From: Belliella buryatensis | GTDB taxonomy: Bacteria; Bacteroidota; Bacteroidia; Cytophagales; Cyclobacteriaceae | Reading direction: 5' to 3' | DNA: 64,000 nt | Assembly: GCF_900188245.1 (NCBI RefSeq) | Contig: NZ_FZOK01000001.1 | Location: forward strand, 310,001 to 374,000 | Shown here: positions 9,571 to 18,343 of the stretch, one piece after another | Layout: each line of letters opens with the position of its first letter | Position numbering within the stretch: the stretch's first letter is position 1 | The notes under the pieces: generated by a model | Databases searched by the model: none | Seen by the model: only the letters and a program-made list of their open reading frames with translations | What the model was told of the DNA's origin: nothing | Position numbers and translations under genes: made by a program

Positions 9571-9588
9571 ATTTTGATTGATCAAAAT
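9571..9588. promoter_or_regulatory. Perfect palindrome between the divergent OMP and msrAB genes
   Basis: ATTTTGAT-TG-ATCAAAAT: two 8-base arms around a 2-base centre, 34 bases upstream of the beta-barrel gene start and about 205 bases upstream of msrAB. Its position suggests an operator; the half-site spacing (2, not 4) does not fit an FNR or CRP box. Confidence 0.35.
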
Positions 9589-9792
9589 CTCACCAATTAA
9601 GTTAGAATTCTTTGATCTTGCAAATCCAATCTGAATTAGATATTAAATCGTATTTGATTTCAATCAAGTTAAAACCTTGCAGAGAACAATCTGAGTCCTG
9701 TGTTGTTTTAACTGTTGATAAATGATAAATCTCAAATTATCTAAAATCGTGCCCTTTAAATCACTCCAATATAACTATTAGTAAAAAGCATT

Positions 9793-10893
9793 ATGAAAAA
9801 TTTAAAATTCACCCTTTCACTGGTATTAATTCAGGTTTTTAGTTTCGGAATGATTGCATGCTCTCAAGCTAATAACAAGGAGGAATCAATAGAAACCTCA
9901 GAGGAAGGACTCAATTATGATGGTCCAACTGAACTAGCGACTTTTGCAGGAGGATGCTTTTGGTGCATTGAGGCACCATTTGAAGGAATTCAAGGGGTAG
10001 TTTCGGTAGTATCAGGCTACTCCGGTGGAAAAGAAAAAAATCCAACATATTCAGATGTGAGTTCTGGCAAGACCAGTCACAAAGAAGCTGTTCAAATCAC
10101 TTATAATCCCGAAGTTATCAGTTATTCAGAATTACTAGACATCTTCTGGCAGCAATTTGATCCAACAGATGCTGGCGGATCATTCTATGATAGAGGTACT
10201 CAATACGAGTCAGCAATTTTCTATCACAACAACATCCAAAAACAAGTAGCCGAAGAATCTAAAAAAAGATTGGGGAGGTCAGGCAAGTTTAATAAGCCCA
10301 TTGTAACTCCGATTGTGAAATACACCAGTTTTTATGAAGCAGAAGCCTATCATCAAGACTATTATAAAAAAAATCCGGATGAGTATTATGCTTACAGAAG
10401 GGGTTCGGGTAGAGATGCCTTTATTACCAAACACTGGCCCTCTGACTTGGAAAAACAATATAGAAGCCCTTCTAAAGAAGAATTGAAGAAATTATTGGAA
10501 CCATTGCAATATGAAGTAGCTATCAATAATGAAACAGAGATGGCATTCAATAATAAATACAACGAAAACAAGGAAGAAGGAATATATGTATGTATAGTTT
10601 CTGGCGCACCTCTCTTTAGCTCCAAAGACAAATATGAATCCTATTCTGGCTGGCCAAGCTTTACAAAACCTATTGATGCTAGACTAATTGATAAGCCTTT
10701 GGATTATGAATATGGGATGGTAAGGGTTGAAGTTAGAAGCAAACTTGGAGATTCTCACTTGGGTCACGTCTTTTTTGATGGTCCTAAACCCACTCAATTG
10801 AGGTATTGTATGAACTCAGCAGCCATGCGATTTATAGCCAAAAAAGATATGGAGAGCGAAGGATATGGTGATTATCTATGGCTAGTAGATTGA
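9793..10893 (+). CDS. msrAB: Peptide methionine sulfoxide reductase MsrA-MsrB fusion, lipoprotein
   Basis: Repairs both S- and R-methionine sulfoxide in proteins. The signal peptide ends in a lipobox with Cys23 (GMIAC), so it should be a periplasm- or surface-facing lipoprotein. MsrA spans roughly residues 45-205, with the catalytic GCFWC at 54-58 and GRGSGRDAFITKHWP at its end region. MsrB spans roughly 225-362, with the catalytic cysteine in RYCMNSAAMRF. MsrB zinc-binding CxxC pairs are not obvious, as in zinc-free forms. It is a single-gene unit ending in a hairpin. Extracytoplasmic fused MsrAB fits repair of oxidised envelope proteins. Confidence 0.93.
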   Translation: MKNLKFTLSLVLIQVFSFGMIACSQANNKEESIETSEEGLNYDGPTELATFAGGCFWCIEAPFEGIQGVVSVVSGYSGGKEKNPTYSDVSSGKTSHKEAVQITYNPEVISYSELLDIFWQQFDPTDAGGSFYDRGTQYESAIFYHNNIQKQVAEESKKRLGRSGKFNKPIVTPIVKYTSFYEAEAYHQDYYKKNPDEYYAYRRGSGRDAFITKHWPSDLEKQYRSPSKEELKKLLEPLQYEVAINNETEMAFNNKYNENKEEGIYVCIVSGAPLFSSKDKYESYSGWPSFTKPIDARLIDKPLDYEYGMVRVEVRSKLGDSHLGHVFFDGPKPTQLRYCMNSAAMRFIAKKDMESEGYGDYLWLVD

Positions 10894-10920
10894 TCAGAAA
10901 TTAAAAATTAAACTTTTATA

Positions 10921-10954
10921 ATAGCGCACATGGGAGAAATCCATCGTGCGCTAT
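10921..10954 (+). terminator. Hairpin after msrAB
   Basis: ATAGCGCAC...GTGCGCTAT arms with extra ATGG/CCAT pairing inside and a short loop. It is 28 bases past the msrAB stop. It lacks a clean T run, so it may be a weak or Rho-assisted terminator. Confidence 0.55.
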
Positions 10955-11041
10955 CATTATTACAAAGAAAACTTCTTGAAGAAATTTTGAGCAAAAAAAT
11001 TAAAAACCCGTATTTTAGTAAGAGCACAATGGGAAAACTTC

Positions 11042-11881
11042 ATGGAAGAATTGACAGACAAAGAATTGCATGCTTTGGTTTCTCTTCTTGACGATCAAGA
11101 TCAAGAAGTCAAGTCACATGTACAGGACAGAATCATCTCTTTGGGACATGGTATTATTCCTTTTCTAGAAAAAAAATGGGAAGATAGTTTCAATCCAGAG
11201 ATTCAAAAAGAAATCGAAGACCTCGTCCACAAGTTACAACTGTCACAACTCAAAGAAAGACTTCAAGATTGGATTGCTTCACCAGATCAAGACTTATTGA
11301 CTGGACTTTGGATCATCAATACTTATCAGTATCCAGACTTAGAATTTGATAAACTCAATGCTGATATGCATCAAATTTATTTTGAAGTTTGGACAGGATT
11401 CAAAAATGACCTACTCCCTCATGAACAAATCAAAGCAATCAATCATGTGCTTTTTAGTAACCTGAGGTTTTCGGCAAATACCAAAAATTTCCATTCCCCT
11501 GGAAATAGTATGCTAAGCAATGTCTTAGAAAACAGAAAAGGCAATCCAATTAGTCTATGTGCTATTTACCTACTCGTTGCTCAAAAGCTAGGCTTACCCA
11601 TTTATGGTGTGAACTTGCCCAACCTTTTTGTTTTGACCTACAAATCCTCAGATGTAAATTTTTATATCAACGCATTCAACAAAGGGCTGGTATTCAATAA
11701 GCAAGACATACACAACTACTTAGAGCATTTAAAAATAGCTCCTAGAGAAGTTTTTTTTGAACCTTGTAGCAACAAGGATATTGTCACCAGAATGATTCGA
11801 AACTTGATTGTTGCCTTTGAAAAACTTGGAGAAACTGAAAAAGTAGAAGAAGTAAAGGGACTCTTACAGATAATCGATTGA
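11042..11881 (+). CDS. SirB1-type transglutaminase-like protein
   Basis: A 279-residue cytoplasmic protein. The first 90 residues are helical and charged (HEAT-like). Residues 95-240 form the Transglut_core2 domain of the SirB1/YchA family, seen in FSANTKNFHSPGNSMLSNVLENRKGNP, then ISLCAIYLLVAQKLGLPIYGVNLPNLFVL. Cys in SLCAIY corresponds to the catalytic cysteine position, but the family's activity is not established. It stands alone, convergent with the redoxin gene across a short bidirectional hairpin. Confidence 0.8.
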   Translation: MEELTDKELHALVSLLDDQDQEVKSHVQDRIISLGHGIIPFLEKKWEDSFNPEIQKEIEDLVHKLQLSQLKERLQDWIASPDQDLLTGLWIINTYQYPDLEFDKLNADMHQIYFEVWTGFKNDLLPHEQIKAINHVLFSNLRFSANTKNFHSPGNSMLSNVLENRKGNPISLCAIYLLVAQKLGLPIYGVNLPNLFVLTYKSSDVNFYINAFNKGLVFNKQDIHNYLEHLKIAPREVFFEPCSNKDIVTRMIRNLIVAFEKLGETEKVEEVKGLLQIID

Positions 11882-11882
11882 A

Positions 11883-11902
11883 AAAAAGGCATCGGCCTTT
11901 CT
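11883..11902. terminator. Bidirectional hairpin between convergent genes
   Basis: AAAAAGGC-ATCG-GCCTTTCTTT: short GC stem with an A run on one side and a T run on the other, in the 21 bases between the two stop codons. Confidence 0.65.
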
Positions 11903-12484
11903 TTATTTCATTCTTATATTACATCCCACAGGTCTGCTAGTGCTAGGGCTAGGATTTCTTTTATTTTGTATACTTTGAATTGCTGAGACTAAATATCGCA
12001 TATTCGCACTTTCTGGCACTTGTGGATTATTATCTATTGCACCTCTATAAGCAATAGCAAATCCCGTCGGGCTAGGCGTAATCACTACTACCTCGGGCAG
12101 TTTGGTTGCTTGCAGCTGTCTGGTTAAATTTTGATTACCATCGTTCAAAATTCGAAGCTCTTCTACCCTTCCTTTGAACCTTTCTTCTACAGCTTTTTTA
12201 TTTTCATCAGGGTCGTTACCAAAGTGTGGATTGGCTAATGCAAATACAAAACCATCCGCTTTAAAATTTTCGTAAAGTTCGATAATCCTATTTTCATAAA
12301 GCTTTGAAAAAGGACAAGATAAAGTAGTGAAAATTATCACTACTGCTTTTGCATCTTGATGCGTATCAAGCTCAAAATTTTGACCTGTCAAAATATCTTC
12401 AAGGATGAAATTATCTACTCGCTGTGCAAATACAGTAGAAGTAGACAATAATCCTATTAGCAGTAATATAGAGAGCCTTTTCAT
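11903..12484 (-). CDS. Secreted redoxin/AhpC-TSA-like protein
   Basis: A 193-residue thioredoxin-fold protein with a cleavable signal peptide (residues 1-20, ...STVFAQ). The fold core is AVVIIFTTLSCPFSKLYENRI, with a single active-site cysteine where CxxC oxidoreductases have two (CPFS), and a later KLPEVVVITP cis-Pro segment. The C-terminal tail NPSPSTSRPVGCNIRMK holds another cysteine that could act as resolving residue. This pattern fits peroxiredoxin-like or redoxin family members rather than a disulfide isomerase. Substrate unknown. Confidence 0.75.
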   Translation of the reverse strand: MKRLSILLLIGLLSTSTVFAQRVDNFILEDILTGQNFELDTHQDAKAVVIIFTTLSCPFSKLYENRIIELYENFKADGFVFALANPHFGNDPDENKKAVEERFKGRVEELRILNDGNQNLTRQLQATKLPEVVVITPSPTGFAIAYRGAIDNNPQVPESANMRYLVSAIQSIQNKRNPSPSTSRPVGCNIRMK

Positions 12485-12532
12485 AGTTTGCGGGATCTAA
12501 ATGATAATAATATTTAAATATATACAAAGTCT

Positions 12533-13162
12533 CTACCAAATTGTATAAGTAAGTACCATTTCACCAGAAACTTCAACTTTCACGGTATAGAAATGATCAG
12601 AAAATTCTGAATCATAGACCTTACCATGAATAACTTGATCTTTTTTTCCAAAAGGTTTTAATAAAATATTCTCCTTTAAGCTGATGCCTCTTCTACCTTG
12701 ACATTTATAGATCGATTCTTTAGCAGACCAAGCCATTGTAAATAGTAATGGATCATTGTTGAGAAAATCTATTTCTGAAGCATCAAGAAACTTTGGCCCT
12801 AGTCTCACCACTTTTTCTCTTGTATAGTCCAAATCTATTCCTACTGGCATATCTTTATGGAAGATTGCTGCTGCTATTCCCTTGGTATGGGTCAATGAAA
12901 CATGTCCATATCCATCCATAGCATGAGACTTCCCGTGTTCATCCTTGTAAAACCCTGGATAAGGTAAGGAAATGCAGTCTAAAGCCGCTTTGATAGCCAA
13001 TCTTGCTGCTTTCCATTCATCTCTTTTTTCTATTTTGGAAATGTTTGCAAGTGACAACTTCTCGCGAAAACTCAAAAAATCAACCTCTTGATAACAGACT
13101 TCCTGAATATTATTTACAGCCAAGGCCGATAAAGTACTTATTTTTTCTATTTTTGTTTGCAT
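12533..13162 (-). CDS. 4'-phosphopantetheinyl transferase superfamily (Sfp type)
   Basis: Attaches phosphopantetheine from CoA to carrier proteins. The diagnostic motifs are present: VGIDLDYTRE near the middle and the WSAKESIYK helix about 50 residues later, with magnesium ligands Asp and Glu. I choose the ATG at 13162 (MQTKIEKIST, 209 residues); the open frame continues upstream only with a TTG that would overlap the divergent WD40 gene. The 38-base divergent spacer must hold both promoters. No polyketide or peptide synthetase is nearby, so the target is probably the fatty-acid carrier or an unlinked pathway. Confidence 0.87.
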   Translation of the reverse strand: MQTKIEKISTLSALAVNNIQEVCYQEVDFLSFREKLSLANISKIEKRDEWKAARLAIKAALDCISLPYPGFYKDEHGKSHAMDGYGHVSLTHTKGIAAAIFHKDMPVGIDLDYTREKVVRLGPKFLDASEIDFLNNDPLLFTMAWSAKESIYKCQGRRGISLKENILLKPFGKKDQVIHGKVYDSEFSDHFYTVKVEVSGEMVLTYTIW

Positions 13163-13200
13163 AGCCCATTGAGGGTTTTGTTTTGCATAAAACGCAATAT

Positions 13201-14109
13201 ATGTCAAAAATCCAAGTTAATAAACTTCATACACTAACAGGACACAATGATTGTATCTATGCTCTTGCAGAGGGAGCTAACCCGAGGTATTTCTATACAG
13301 GGTCTGGTGATGGAATGGTGGTCGAGTGGGACTTGGATAACCCAAAGGATGGCAAACTCATCGCCAAGCTTCCACATTCTGTCTATGCTTTAGAAGTAGA
13401 TCGAGAGCGAAACCTTTTGATCATTGGCCACAATTTTGAAGGAATTCATGTGATTGATTTGAATGAAAACAGGGAGATATGGTCTCTCAAGCTCACTGAT
13501 CAATCTATATTTGATATCAAATCATTGGGAACGGAATTTTATGTAGGAGCTGCCGATGGAGTAGTTATCGTGGTCGATGTAGATCAAAAAGCAGTCAAAA
13601 AGCATTTGAAATTAAGCTCAAAAAGTGCTCGGGTCATGGCATTTGACAATGATAGAAAATCATTGGCTGTGGGTTTTAGTGATCATACCATTAAAATCAT
13701 TAGTACTAAAGATTACAAAGCACTTCACAATCTAGAGTCCCATAGCAATTCTGTATTTGCTTTGGCTTATTCCCCGATAGAGGAGAAATTGATCTCTGGG
13801 GGTAGAGATGCTCACTTAAAAATCTGGAACACTAAATCTTATGATATTTCAGATCAGGTGGTTGCGCACATGTTTGCCATCAATTACCTGTCCTTCAGAG
13901 AAGATGGTAAGTATTTTGTGACTTGTAGCATGGACAAGTCCTTAAAAGTATGGGATGCAGAGAGTCATAAACTCTTGAAAGTGATAGACAAAGCCCGGCA
14001 TGCTGGTCATGGTACCTCTATCAATAAGGTATTGTGGAGCAGTTATGACCAATCTATCATCTCAGTCAGTGACGATAGAAGTATTTCAATTTGGAAAGTA
14101 GAATTTTAA
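13201..14109 (+). CDS. WD40 beta-propeller protein
   Basis: A 302-residue protein made of about seven WD40 repeats (LTGHNDCIYALAEG, then blades ending in VVEWD, LKIWN, LKVWD, ISIWK), with no signal peptide, so a cytoplasmic scaffold. The start is the ATG at 13201; a longer TTG-initiated frame would overlap the divergent gene. It is the first gene of an apparent operon: DivIVA-domain gene 4 bases later, then folB, ChaN-like and DUF4268. The binding partner is unknown. Confidence 0.85.
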   Translation: MSKIQVNKLHTLTGHNDCIYALAEGANPRYFYTGSGDGMVVEWDLDNPKDGKLIAKLPHSVYALEVDRERNLLIIGHNFEGIHVIDLNENREIWSLKLTDQSIFDIKSLGTEFYVGAADGVVIVVDVDQKAVKKHLKLSSKSARVMAFDNDRKSLAVGFSDHTIKIISTKDYKALHNLESHSNSVFALAYSPIEEKLISGGRDAHLKIWNTKSYDISDQVVAHMFAINYLSFREDGKYFVTCSMDKSLKVWDAESHKLLKVIDKARHAGHGTSINKVLWSSYDQSIISVSDDRSISIWKVEF

Positions 14110-14113
14110 CCAT

Positions 14114-14980
14114 ATGAAGATAACAGCCTTAGAAATCCGTAAAAAATCCTTTGAGAAAAACTTCAGAGGTTATGATAAAGAAGAAGTTGATGCTTTCTTA
14201 AAAGAGCTTTCAGAAGAGTGGGAAAAGGTAAACAATGCGACAGAGGAACTTCAGAAAAAGCTAGACGACAGCATCAAGGAAGCTAATAAAATGAAAGAAG
14301 TAGAAGCTTCTCTTTTCAGAACCTTAAAGACAGCTGAAGACACTGGAGCTAGTATCATCGAAGAGGCTAATGAAGCAGCTGAATACATCGTCAGAGAGGC
14401 GCATCAAAATGCTGATGCCATGCTCAATGATGCAAAAACCAAATCTCAAAACCTGATTGAAACAGCTGAATCCAAGGCCAAGCAAATCATGGAAGAGCTT
14501 AAAAATGATGTCAGCTCATTGGTACGAGGGTATGAAACACTGGTTCAGCAGCGTGAATTGATCCTGAAAAATCTTAAAAGTCTCTCAGATGACATCCAAG
14601 ACAACATCAGTGTTTCCAATGGTAATCTTGAAAAAATCAATGTGCATGCACACTTAGAGATGGTCGAAACATTGACAAAAACTGAGGCTTTTACGATAGC
14701 TAATGTAGACAGCATTGAGCATAGTGAAATGACATTGGAGACTATAGAAGCGCCTTCAATCGAGACCTCAGAGGAAGTATCGGAAACAAAAAATCCACCA
14801 ATAGAAAGTAATGACGAGCTAGAAGAAGAAAATGTAGCTGAAATAAAAAATTCAGACATTTCAGAAACAGTTGCGAAACAAGAAATTGAGGAAGATCCAG
14901 AGAATTTTACTCAAGAAGAAGCCGAAGAAGATAAAAACAAAGGAAATAAAGGAAATTCATTTTTTGACGAAGTAGGTTAA
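14114..14980 (+). CDS. DivIVA-domain coiled-coil protein
   Basis: A 288-residue protein with the DivIVA N-terminal signature MKITALEIRKKSFEKNFRGYDKEEVDAF at residues 1-28, a long coiled coil (about 30-175) and a very acidic low-complexity tail (about 200-280). DivIVA proteins sense curved membrane and organise poles or septa in Gram-positives; in Bacteroidota the role is unclear. Its stop overlaps the folB start by one base (TAATG), so translation is likely coupled. Whether this protein localises to poles cannot be read from sequence. Confidence 0.8.
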   Translation: MKITALEIRKKSFEKNFRGYDKEEVDAFLKELSEEWEKVNNATEELQKKLDDSIKEANKMKEVEASLFRTLKTAEDTGASIIEEANEAAEYIVREAHQNADAMLNDAKTKSQNLIETAESKAKQIMEELKNDVSSLVRGYETLVQQRELILKNLKSLSDDIQDNISVSNGNLEKINVHAHLEMVETLTKTEAFTIANVDSIEHSEMTLETIEAPSIETSEEVSETKNPPIESNDELEEENVAEIKNSDISETVAKQEIEEDPENFTQEEAEEDKNKGNKGNSFFDEVG

Positions 14981-15345
14981 TGGGAAAAGTGTCTTTAGAA
15001 GGAATTGAATTCCACGCTTATCATGGGGTATTTTCGGAAGAAAATAAACTTGGCAACCGATTTACTGTAGACATACATGTGGAAACAGATTTCAGGCAAG
15101 CAATGCTACACGACACTTTGAAGGATACGGTAGATTATGCTAAAATCTATCAAATTGCCAAATCGCATATGCTGGAACCAGTAAAACTACTTGAACACCT
15201 CGCTCACTTGATGATCAAGGATATTCTTAAAATATACCCTGCTTCCAAGCAAATTTCCATCACTATCAAAAAGCATAACCCCTCTATAGGAGGTGTAGTC
15301 AATTACTCAGTGATCACTGTTAACTACCCTGAAGACTATGATTAG
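14980..15345 (+). CDS. folB: Dihydroneopterin aldolase
   Basis: Folate pathway enzyme making 6-hydroxymethyl-dihydropterin. The 121 residues have the family pattern: IEFHAYHGVFSEENKLGNRF at the N-terminus, the TVDYAKIY segment, LLEHLAHLM and the IKKHNPSIGG loop with the catalytic lysine. Start overlaps the preceding stop by one base; its 3' end overlaps the next gene by 8 bases. Confidence 0.93.
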   Translation: MGKVSLEGIEFHAYHGVFSEENKLGNRFTVDIHVETDFRQAMLHDTLKDTVDYAKIYQIAKSHMLEPVKLLEHLAHLMIKDILKIYPASKQISITIKKHNPSIGGVVNYSVITVNYPEDYD

Positions 15346-16201
15346 AAATTTCACAATGCTGACATTTTTGTTATTCCTAGCAAATTTTCTTCAAGCGCAA
15401 ATATTAACACATCAAGTATTTGACAAAGAAGGAAAGGCTGTCAAGATTGAACAAATATTGGAAGCTTCTTCATCTTCTGAGCTCATATTTTTCGGAGAGC
15501 TTCATAACAACTCCATGGCACATTGGGTGCAGTTGCAACTTTTGAAATCATTGAATCAGTCAGGGGCTGATTTAGTCTTAAGTGGAGAGTTTTTTGAAAG
15601 AGATGATCAATTGAATATTGATGAATGGTTTGCAGGAAAAATTACAGACAAAAATTTTGAAGCAGAGGCTAAACTCTGGAACAATTACAGTACTGACTAC
15701 AAACCTTTGATGCAATATGCAAAGCAAAACAACATTCCTTTTATAGCCTCTAATATACCAAGGAAATACGCTTCCTTAGTCAGCAGAGAAGGATTGCGAG
15801 CTCTGGAAGAATTGTCAAAAGAAGCAAAAGCATATATAGCTCCCTTGCCGATTGTTGTGGATAAAGAGCTTCCTGGCTATGTAGGTATGAAAAACATGAT
15901 GCATGGATCAGGAATGAATGTTGACTATATGGTAGAGGCACAAGCTATCAAAGACGCTACTATGGCATATTCACTTTTTGATGCGATTGAAAAAAAGCAA
16001 AAAGTCTACCATATCAATGGTAGCTACCATTCCAATAATTATGAAGGGATCGTATGGTATGTCAAACAGGAATATCCAGAAGTAAAAATATTAACCATAG
16101 CAACTGTAGAGCAAAATGATATCAGTAAGTTGGAAGAAGCTTCAAAGTGGATCGCTGATTTTATCTTAGTTTTGCCAACAGATAGTCAAAAAAGTTATTA
16201 A
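15338..16201 (+). CDS. ChaN-like (haem-binding uptake family) exported protein
   Basis: A 287-residue protein with a signal peptide (residues 1-20, ...NFLQAQ). The conserved segments FFGELHNNSMAHWVQLQLL, LVLSGEFFERDDQ and VYHINGSYHSNNYEGI match the ChaN/DUF399 family, whose Campylobacter member binds haem. The two His-rich motifs are intact. Overlaps folB by 8 bases, so it is co-translated with a folate gene; functional link not evident. Confidence 0.78.
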   Translation: MIRNFTMLTFLLFLANFLQAQILTHQVFDKEGKAVKIEQILEASSSSELIFFGELHNNSMAHWVQLQLLKSLNQSGADLVLSGEFFERDDQLNIDEWFAGKITDKNFEAEAKLWNNYSTDYKPLMQYAKQNNIPFIASNIPRKYASLVSREGLRALEELSKEAKAYIAPLPIVVDKELPGYVGMKNMMHGSGMNVDYMVEAQAIKDATMAYSLFDAIEKKQKVYHINGSYHSNNYEGIVWYVKQEYPEVKILTIATVEQNDISKLEEASKWIADFILVLPTDSQKSY

Positions 16202-16204
16202 TTC

Positions 16205-16663
16205 ATGTACAGTAAAGCAGAAAGATCCAAAATCAGGAAAGATTTTTGGACAGCTTTTGGCCAATATATGAAGCCCGTTCCTTCCACATCAGGTACCAAA
16301 GTAAATTGGCCTAATTATAAAACAGGAGTGAAGCATTTATTTTTTAAGATGAAAGCTGAACAAGGCTTTGCTTCCATAGCCATCGAGCTTACACATTCGG
16401 ATATCGAACTACAACAGATATTTTTTGAACAATTGGAGGAATTTAAAAGCATGCTTCACTCAGAAGTCGGAGAAATTTGGGACTGGGAACTGCATCAAAT
16501 AGATGAGTTGGGGAAAGTCATTTCCCGCACGCAAAAAACACTACCCAATGTCAATGTGATGAACCAAAATGATTGGCCAAAAATCATCTCTTTTCTTAAA
16601 CCTAGAATCATTGCCTTAGATGCTTTTTGGGCTAATATGAAACCGGCATTTGAGGAGCTTTAG
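16205..16663 (+). CDS. DUF4268 protein
   Basis: A 152-residue cytoplasmic protein beginning MYSKAERSKIRKDFW, with WPNYKTGVKHLFFKM and FEQLEEFKSMLHSEVGEIWDWE. These fit DUF4268, whose domain is elsewhere found at the end of restriction-like nucleases but here stands alone. It starts 4 bases after the ChaN-like gene and closes the operon. No function is known. Confidence 0.7.
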   Translation: MYSKAERSKIRKDFWTAFGQYMKPVPSTSGTKVNWPNYKTGVKHLFFKMKAEQGFASIAIELTHSDIELQQIFFEQLEEFKSMLHSEVGEIWDWELHQIDELGKVISRTQKTLPNVNVMNQNDWPKIISFLKPRIIALDAFWANMKPAFEEL

Positions 16664-16773
16664 ATAGTTATTGAGTTAATTAGTTATCGGGTACACCTGT
16701 AATTAGTCTAATTTCAAAATTAAGCTAAGAAAAACAAATACCCACTTAAACCTCTTGACCTCCAATCACACCT

Positions 16774-17502
16774 CTATTCCACTACTACATTCTCCAATAA
16801 GATCTCAGAGAGCAATTCCAATTTTCTTGCTTTATACAATGCTTCCATCTCTTCAAGTTTTGCGGATTTATCAGATGGCTTGTAGTTTTCATAATCTTGT
16901 AAGATCAAGCCACCTATTTCATGCCTTTTGATGGCTTTTCTGAATCGAACACCTCCACCATCGGTATGGTATGAATAGGCTAGATAATCGATCAAATGGT
17001 TCTCTTGATTGATCCAGTACAAAAACTCATCATCAAAATCCTCTCCTCCACCCTCTTCGGCAAAAGTCACCTTGATTACATCATACTTGTTGCCATCAAT
17101 TTCAGTCGAACCAATGTACGTTTTAAATACAGCCGGATCATTGAGTCCATAAGGCAAAAAAGCAAAATAGGCTACTGAATTGACAGAGTTAGTAAATGCC
17201 CGCTCTCTTTTTTCATCCAATTCTACGGCATTACCATTGACAAATCGCGTGAATCCTGTATTATTCAAAACATCCTTTACTTGACCTGTACTGTCTGAAA
17301 ATGCTCTGATATATTCAAAAGCAGTAGGTGATTTGAATATTTGATATGAGCGATCTCTAAAGTCAAAACTAATCTTGGCAGACTCAAATTTCTTTCCTCC
17401 ATGAGCCATTATTGATTGGTCTATCAACTTTTCGGCCTCTGTTCGTGAATCGCAAGAGAAAAGCAAGAGCGCACCAAGCAAGTAAAGTATATAAGATTTC
17501 AT
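16774..17502 (-). CDS. Lipoprotein, DUF6503-like
   Basis: A 242-residue lipoprotein (lipobox LLFSC, Cys17). The mature part has AEKLIDQSIMAHGGKKFESAKISFDFRDRSY, typical of Bacteroidota lipoproteins with a LolA/LppX-like half-barrel fold that follow 'hydrophobic patch' architecture. No catalytic motif is visible. It lies 37 bases after a second lipoprotein of similar size and style, probably in one transcript. Function unknown; a lipid- or ligand-binding role is only inferred from the fold type. Confidence 0.6.
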   Translation of the reverse strand: MKSYILYLLGALLLFSCDSRTEAEKLIDQSIMAHGGKKFESAKISFDFRDRSYQIFKSPTAFEYIRAFSDSTGQVKDVLNNTGFTRFVNGNAVELDEKRERAFTNSVNSVAYFAFLPYGLNDPAVFKTYIGSTEIDGNKYDVIKVTFAEEGGGEDFDDEFLYWINQENHLIDYLAYSYHTDGGGVRFRKAIKRHEIGGLILQDYENYKPSDKSAKLEEMEALYKARKLELLSEILLENVVVE

Positions 17503-17539
17503 ATTTAGGGTAGATTAAGAACGACCGAAAGTTAAGCAA

Positions 17540-18253
17540 TCAATTTGTCAATTGGTAGGTAATAATTGATTTGAGGAAGAGGTGATTCCCTAAACTATCA
17601 GCGGCAAATACTTCCTTTTTGGCAGGAATAATAAGTCCTTTGTAATTTTGAAGTTCTACAGTATTGATCACTTCATACTCCCCTCGATTGGCTCTTTTAT
17701 AACCAATGAATTGGTGATTTTCTGGTAAAAAGAATAATGCCAGCTTTTGACCATTTTGAAGTTCCACTTGCACTATTTCCGCCTCTCGATTATCGGAAAG
17801 TTGAATTTTATTCTGATAATGTGCTGAGCTTATATTTCCATCCAAGCTTAGTGGAAAAGTAAAATCATGATAAAAAGACTCCAACTCTGACTTCTTGTTG
17901 GCTAGAAAACTTTCATTGAGCACTTCATTCTGTCCCATCCAATAGCTTACTTTCAAGCCATCAAAAGTAACTCGATGCAAAACGCTATCCTTTTCCCAAT
18001 TGCTTTTCGCTTCAAAAAAAGGCTTCAGCCTAAATTCCAGATTGAATACTTGTGAAGGAATTTCCTCAGCTTCTTGGTTATAGTTTTTGACAACTCGATT
18101 GACTTTGATCAATTCAGTATCTCCCCAATTTCTCTCTGCATCATGAAATAGCACAGAGGCATCGATAATACCTTGAGCTTGCTTCTCTGGAGATGGGGAG
18201 CAAGAGTTTAGCAGAAAAGAGGCAAACAATATAAGATAAATGACTTTGTTCAT
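17540..18253 (-). CDS. Lipoprotein of unknown function, probable relative of its neighbour
   Basis: A 237-residue lipoprotein (lipobox LLNSC, Cys18). The N-terminal mature part PEKQAQGIIDASVLFHDAERNWGD and later beta-rich text resemble the downstream DUF6503-like lipoprotein in layout. The pair may come from an old tandem duplication, but the identity is too low to claim by eye. Confidence 0.55.
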   Translation of the reverse strand: MNKVIYLILFASFLLNSCSPSPEKQAQGIIDASVLFHDAERNWGDTELIKVNRVVKNYNQEAEEIPSQVFNLEFRLKPFFEAKSNWEKDSVLHRVTFDGLKVSYWMGQNEVLNESFLANKKSELESFYHDFTFPLSLDGNISSAHYQNKIQLSDNREAEIVQVELQNGQKLALFFLPENHQFIGYKRANRGEYEVINTVELQNYKGLIIPAKKEVFAADSLGNHLFLKSIITYQLTN

Positions 18254-18279
18254 CAGTGTTAGTTTTCTTTGATGATAAA

Positions 18280-18316
18280 GTTAAAAAGAAAAAGAGGTTG
18301 ATTAGTGATCAACCTC
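18280..18316 (-). terminator. Intrinsic terminator of the VWA lipoprotein gene
   Basis: On the minus strand GAGGTTGAT-CACTA-ATCAACCTC is followed by a long T-rich run. It begins 28 bases after the VWA gene stop. Confidence 0.8.
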
Positions 18317-18343
18317 CTTTATAAAAAATAAAAATCGGCTTAT

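Noticed and set aside
9571-9588. FNR box upstream of the OMP gene
   Set aside because: The palindrome has a 2-base centre, while FNR/CRP-type sites need a 4- to 6-base centre between TTGAT-like half-sites; kept only as a generic operator candidate.
12533-13207. TTG start at 13207 for the phosphopantetheinyl transferase
   Set aside because: It would overlap the start of the divergent WD40 gene; the ATG at 13162 is better placed.
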